This document shows positions 61,655 to 64,000 of a stretch of DNA of 64,000 bases, piece by piece. The translations under genes and the position numbers were made by a program. Below the pieces are notes generated by a model that had not been told where the DNA came from, ran no database searches, and saw only the letters and a list, made by a program, of their open reading frames with translations. Each line of letters opens with the position of its first letter. Position 1 is the first letter of the stretch. Source of the DNA: JAWPMT01 sp965215825 (GTDB lineage Bacteria; Bacteroidota; Bacteroidia; Cytophagales; Cyclobacteriaceae); contig CBDCEM010000003.1 of the NCBI GenBank assembly GCA_965215825.1, positions 3,472,001 through 3,536,000 of the forward strand, written 5' to 3'.

Positions 61655-63820
61655 ATGGAAAATAACACATCCTCAAATGGTATTGGAAAATGCCCCTTCC
61701 ACGGTGGTAACACTTCCACTGGCACCAACGACAAGGATTGGTGGCCTAATTCACTGAACCTGGACATCCTCAACCAACATGATAAGAAAACCGATCCTTA
61801 CGGAGAGGATTTCGATTATAGAGAATCGGTGAAGGACCTTGATTTTGATGCATTGAAAGCAGATATGCATGCCTTAATGACCGACAGCCAGGACTGGTGG
61901 CCCGCAGACTGGGGACATTATGGTGGTTTCATGATCCGTATGGCCTGGCATGCTGCTGGCACTTACCGAATTTCTGATGGTCGCGGCGGTGCTGGTACTG
62001 GCAATCAACGTTTCGCACCCTTGAACTCATGGCCTGATAACACCAGTCTGGACAAAGCACGAAGATTGCTTTGGCCCGTCAAAAAGAAATATGGCAATAA
62101 AATAAGTTGGGCTGACTTATTCATTCTGGCTGGAAATGCAGCCTATGAAACAATGGGGCTTGAGATGTACGGTTTCTCTTATGGAAGACCTGACATTTGG
62201 GCACCTGAAAAAGATATTTATTGGGGAGCAGAGAAAGAGTGGTTGGCGCCTAGTGAAAATCGATATGACAATCTGGATGATCCTTCTACTTTGGAAAATC
62301 CATTGGCAGCGGTCCACATGGGATTGATCTACGTAAACCCGGAAGGTGTGAATGGGAATCCTGACCCCATCAAAACAGGAGCTCAAATTCGGGAAACTTT
62401 TGCCCGGATGGCAATGGATGACGAAGAGACAGTAGCGCTGACAGCTGGTGGGCACACTGTTGGTAAAGCTCATGGAAATGGTGATGCAAGTAAGTTAGGT
62501 CCTGAGCCAGAGGGTGCCTCGATCGAAGAGCAAGGTCTGGGATGGAGTAACGATCAAAATGGCGGAGTTGGAAGACATGCCATCACCAGTGGTATTGAGG
62601 GTGCCTGGACAGCTGAGCCTACCAAATGGGACAATGGTTATTTCAAAATGTTGTTTGAGCACGAGTGGGAGCTGAAGAAAAGCCCTGCTGGAGCCAATCA
62701 GTGGATGCCAAAAGACATCAATGAGGAGGACATGCCTGTAGATGTGGAAGATTCTTCCATCAGAACTATGCCGATGATGACTGACGCGGACATGGCCATG
62801 AGAGAAGATCCGATCTACCGGGAAATCTCCCTGAGGTTTAAAGAAGATCAGGAGTACTTCTCAAAAACGTTTGCCAGAGCATGGTTTAAGTTGACACATA
62901 GAGATATGGGTCCTAAAGTCCGATATATCGGACCTGAAGTTCCTTCAGAAGATCTGATCTGGCAGGACCCTGTTCCGGCAGGAAACGCCGATTATGACGT
63001 GGATGCTGTAAAAGCGAAGATTGCAAATGCTGGCGTATCTGTATCTGACCTGGTAGCTACCGCGTGGGATAGTGCCAGAACTTACAGAGGATCTGATATG
63101 AGAGGTGGTGCCAACGGTGCCCGAATCAGATTATCTCCTCAGAAAGACTGGGAAGGTAATGAGCCTGTAAGATTGTCTAGCGTATTGTCCAAACTGGAGC
63201 CTATTGCTGCAGAGTTCAATGCAAGTGTTGCGGACATAATTGTTTTGGCTGGAAATGTTGGTGTTGAGCAAGCGGCCAAGGCTGCTGGTGTAGATGCAAC
63301 CGTCCCTTTCACACCTGGAAGAGGTGATGCAACTCAGGAAATGACTGACGAGAACTCTTTCGCCCCGCTGGAGCGCTTTGCAGATGGTTTTAGAAATTAC
63401 CAGAAAAAAGCATATGCCGCTACGGCGGAAGAAATGATGTTGGATCATGCTCAATTGCTCGGATTGACAACTCCAGAGTTGACAGTTCTGGTTGGTGGAA
63501 TGAGAGTTCTAGGCACGAACTACGGTGGATCTAAGAATGGTCAATTCACTGACAATGTAGGTGCATTGACAACTGATTTCTTCGTGAACCTGACGGACAT
63601 GGCCTACAAATGGGAGCCAACTGGTGCGAACTCTTATGCCGGTAAAGACAGAAAAACTGGTGAAGTGAAGTACACAGCCACAAGAGCAGATCTTGTTTTT
63701 GGTTCTAACTCCGTACTCCGAGCGTATGCCGAACTATATGCTCAAGACGATAACAAAGAAAAGTTCGTTCAAGATTTCATCTCTGCCTGGACTAAAGTCA
63801 TGAATGCAGATAGATTTTGA
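61655..63820 (+). CDS. katG: Catalase-peroxidase
   Basis: 721 residues, the usual length. Key residues fall exactly where they do in E. coli KatG: R95, W98 and H99 in the distal heme pocket ('RMAWHAAGTYR'), Y226 and M252 that with W98 form the covalent adduct, and proximal H267 in 'GGHTVGKAHG'. The second, catalytically silent peroxidase-like half is present. No signal peptide. It removes hydrogen peroxide. It is divergent from oxyR and ends before a strong terminator. Confidence 0.97.
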   Translation: MENNTSSNGIGKCPFHGGNTSTGTNDKDWWPNSLNLDILNQHDKKTDPYGEDFDYRESVKDLDFDALKADMHALMTDSQDWWPADWGHYGGFMIRMAWHAAGTYRISDGRGGAGTGNQRFAPLNSWPDNTSLDKARRLLWPVKKKYGNKISWADLFILAGNAAYETMGLEMYGFSYGRPDIWAPEKDIYWGAEKEWLAPSENRYDNLDDPSTLENPLAAVHMGLIYVNPEGVNGNPDPIKTGAQIRETFARMAMDDEETVALTAGGHTVGKAHGNGDASKLGPEPEGASIEEQGLGWSNDQNGGVGRHAITSGIEGAWTAEPTKWDNGYFKMLFEHEWELKKSPAGANQWMPKDINEEDMPVDVEDSSIRTMPMMTDADMAMREDPIYREISLRFKEDQEYFSKTFARAWFKLTHRDMGPKVRYIGPEVPSEDLIWQDPVPAGNADYDVDAVKAKIANAGVSVSDLVATAWDSARTYRGSDMRGGANGARIRLSPQKDWEGNEPVRLSSVLSKLEPIAAEFNASVADIIVLAGNVGVEQAAKAAGVDATVPFTPGRGDATQEMTDENSFAPLERFADGFRNYQKKAYAATAEEMMLDHAQLLGLTTPELTVLVGGMRVLGTNYGGSKNGQFTDNVGALTTDFFVNLTDMAYKWEPTGANSYAGKDRKTGEVKYTATRADLVFGSNSVLRAYAELYAQDDNKEKFVQDFISAWTKVMNADRF

Positions 63821-63852
63821 TTTGAACTGATCATCATTAGATTAGATTGAAG

Positions 63853-63882
63853 AAGACCCTGGCGTAAGCTTGGGTCTTTTTT
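63853..63882 (+). terminator. Intrinsic terminator of katG
   Basis: AAGACCC / GGGTCTT stem with a 12-nt loop and a TTTTTT tail, 32 nt after the katG stop. Confidence 0.88.
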
Positions 63883-63965
63883 CGTTTTCATCCAAAAAAC
63901 AAATTTTCTCAATTTTTTCGAATTGACGTTACTTTTCATGGTTCACTGCATATCTCCTATTAAGC

Positions 63966-63988
63966 AAGAGAGGTAGTTCTCTCTTTTC
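63966..63988 (+). terminator. Terminator-like hairpin near the right edge
   Basis: AAGAGAG / CTCTCTT with loop GTAGTT, ending in TTTTC. There is no gene within the window that needs it; it may belong to a gene beyond the edge. Otherwise 63883-64000 shows nothing. Confidence 0.35.
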
Positions 63989-64000
63989 AGCACTATCTCG

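Overview
The window looks like chromosomal DNA from a Bacteroidota bacterium, most likely a marine Cytophagales relative of the Reichenbachiella/Fulvivirga/Marinoscillum type. That placement is inferred from gene content, not computed. The signs are an AT-leaning base composition, start sites with few Shine-Dalgarno sequences, many lipoproteins, families common in the phylum (DUF2452, DUF3127, DUF2911, SiaB/SiaC, a short arginine decarboxylase, bifunctional HisB, single-chain PurL, Reg_prop sensors, CtlX) and a SprB-like repeat at the left edge. I saw no rRNA, tRNA, CRISPR array, prophage or intact transposon.

Layout. 1-2.9 kb: a lipoprotein cut by the window edge, then small conserved genes, including a DUF3127 protein with an SSB-like acidic tail. 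3.0-12.1 kb: a signalling island with a HAMP-SpoIIE phosphatase (SiaA-like), a PilJ-type histidine kinase, a response regulator with a degenerate phosphatase domain, SiaB kinase, SiaC phosphoprotein, a coiled-coil membrane protein and a sodium/solute symporter. 12.1-21.8 kb: a YihY-family membrane protein, a metallophosphoesterase, and a TetR-TolC-adaptor-RND efflux operon. 21.9-31.8 kb: hydrolases, purL, a DsbA-like protein, a haloalkane dehalogenase, hisB, an SGNH hydrolase and a DUF5989 microprotein. 31.9-40.4 kb: a four-repeat lipoprotein, an OmpR-type two-component pair, a Reg_prop sensor kinase and a kelch-like lipoprotein. 40.4-43.8 kb: hisG-hisD-hisC behind a histidine-rich leader peptide. 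43.9-55.0 kb: a Vgb-like pseudogene, a tandem Usp protein, a nitrilase-family enzyme, an MBL hydrolase, a ctlX-argS-menA operon facing an arginine decarboxylase, a TPR protein, an MpaB-like oxygenase and an unknown protein. 55-64 kb: a SulP transporter behind a structured leader, a small lipoprotein, gamma-glutamyltransferase, a 17-copy heptamer array, thiol peroxidase, a MITE-like element, a SnoaL-like protein, and divergent oxyR/katG.

The most interesting unit is the 3-12 kb island. In Pseudomonas, SiaA and SiaB set the phosphorylation of SiaC, which activates the diguanylate cyclase SiaD. Here SiaA-, SiaB- and SiaC-like proteins are present but no GGDEF gene is. In the position after siaC is a two-TM protein with a long coiled coil, a candidate SiaC target. 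A histidine kinase and a response regulator whose phosphatase domain has lost most metal-binding aspartates sit between the SiaA-like gene and siaB. The second notable item is the his leader: a 22-residue ORF with six histidines that overlaps mutually exclusive RNA helices.
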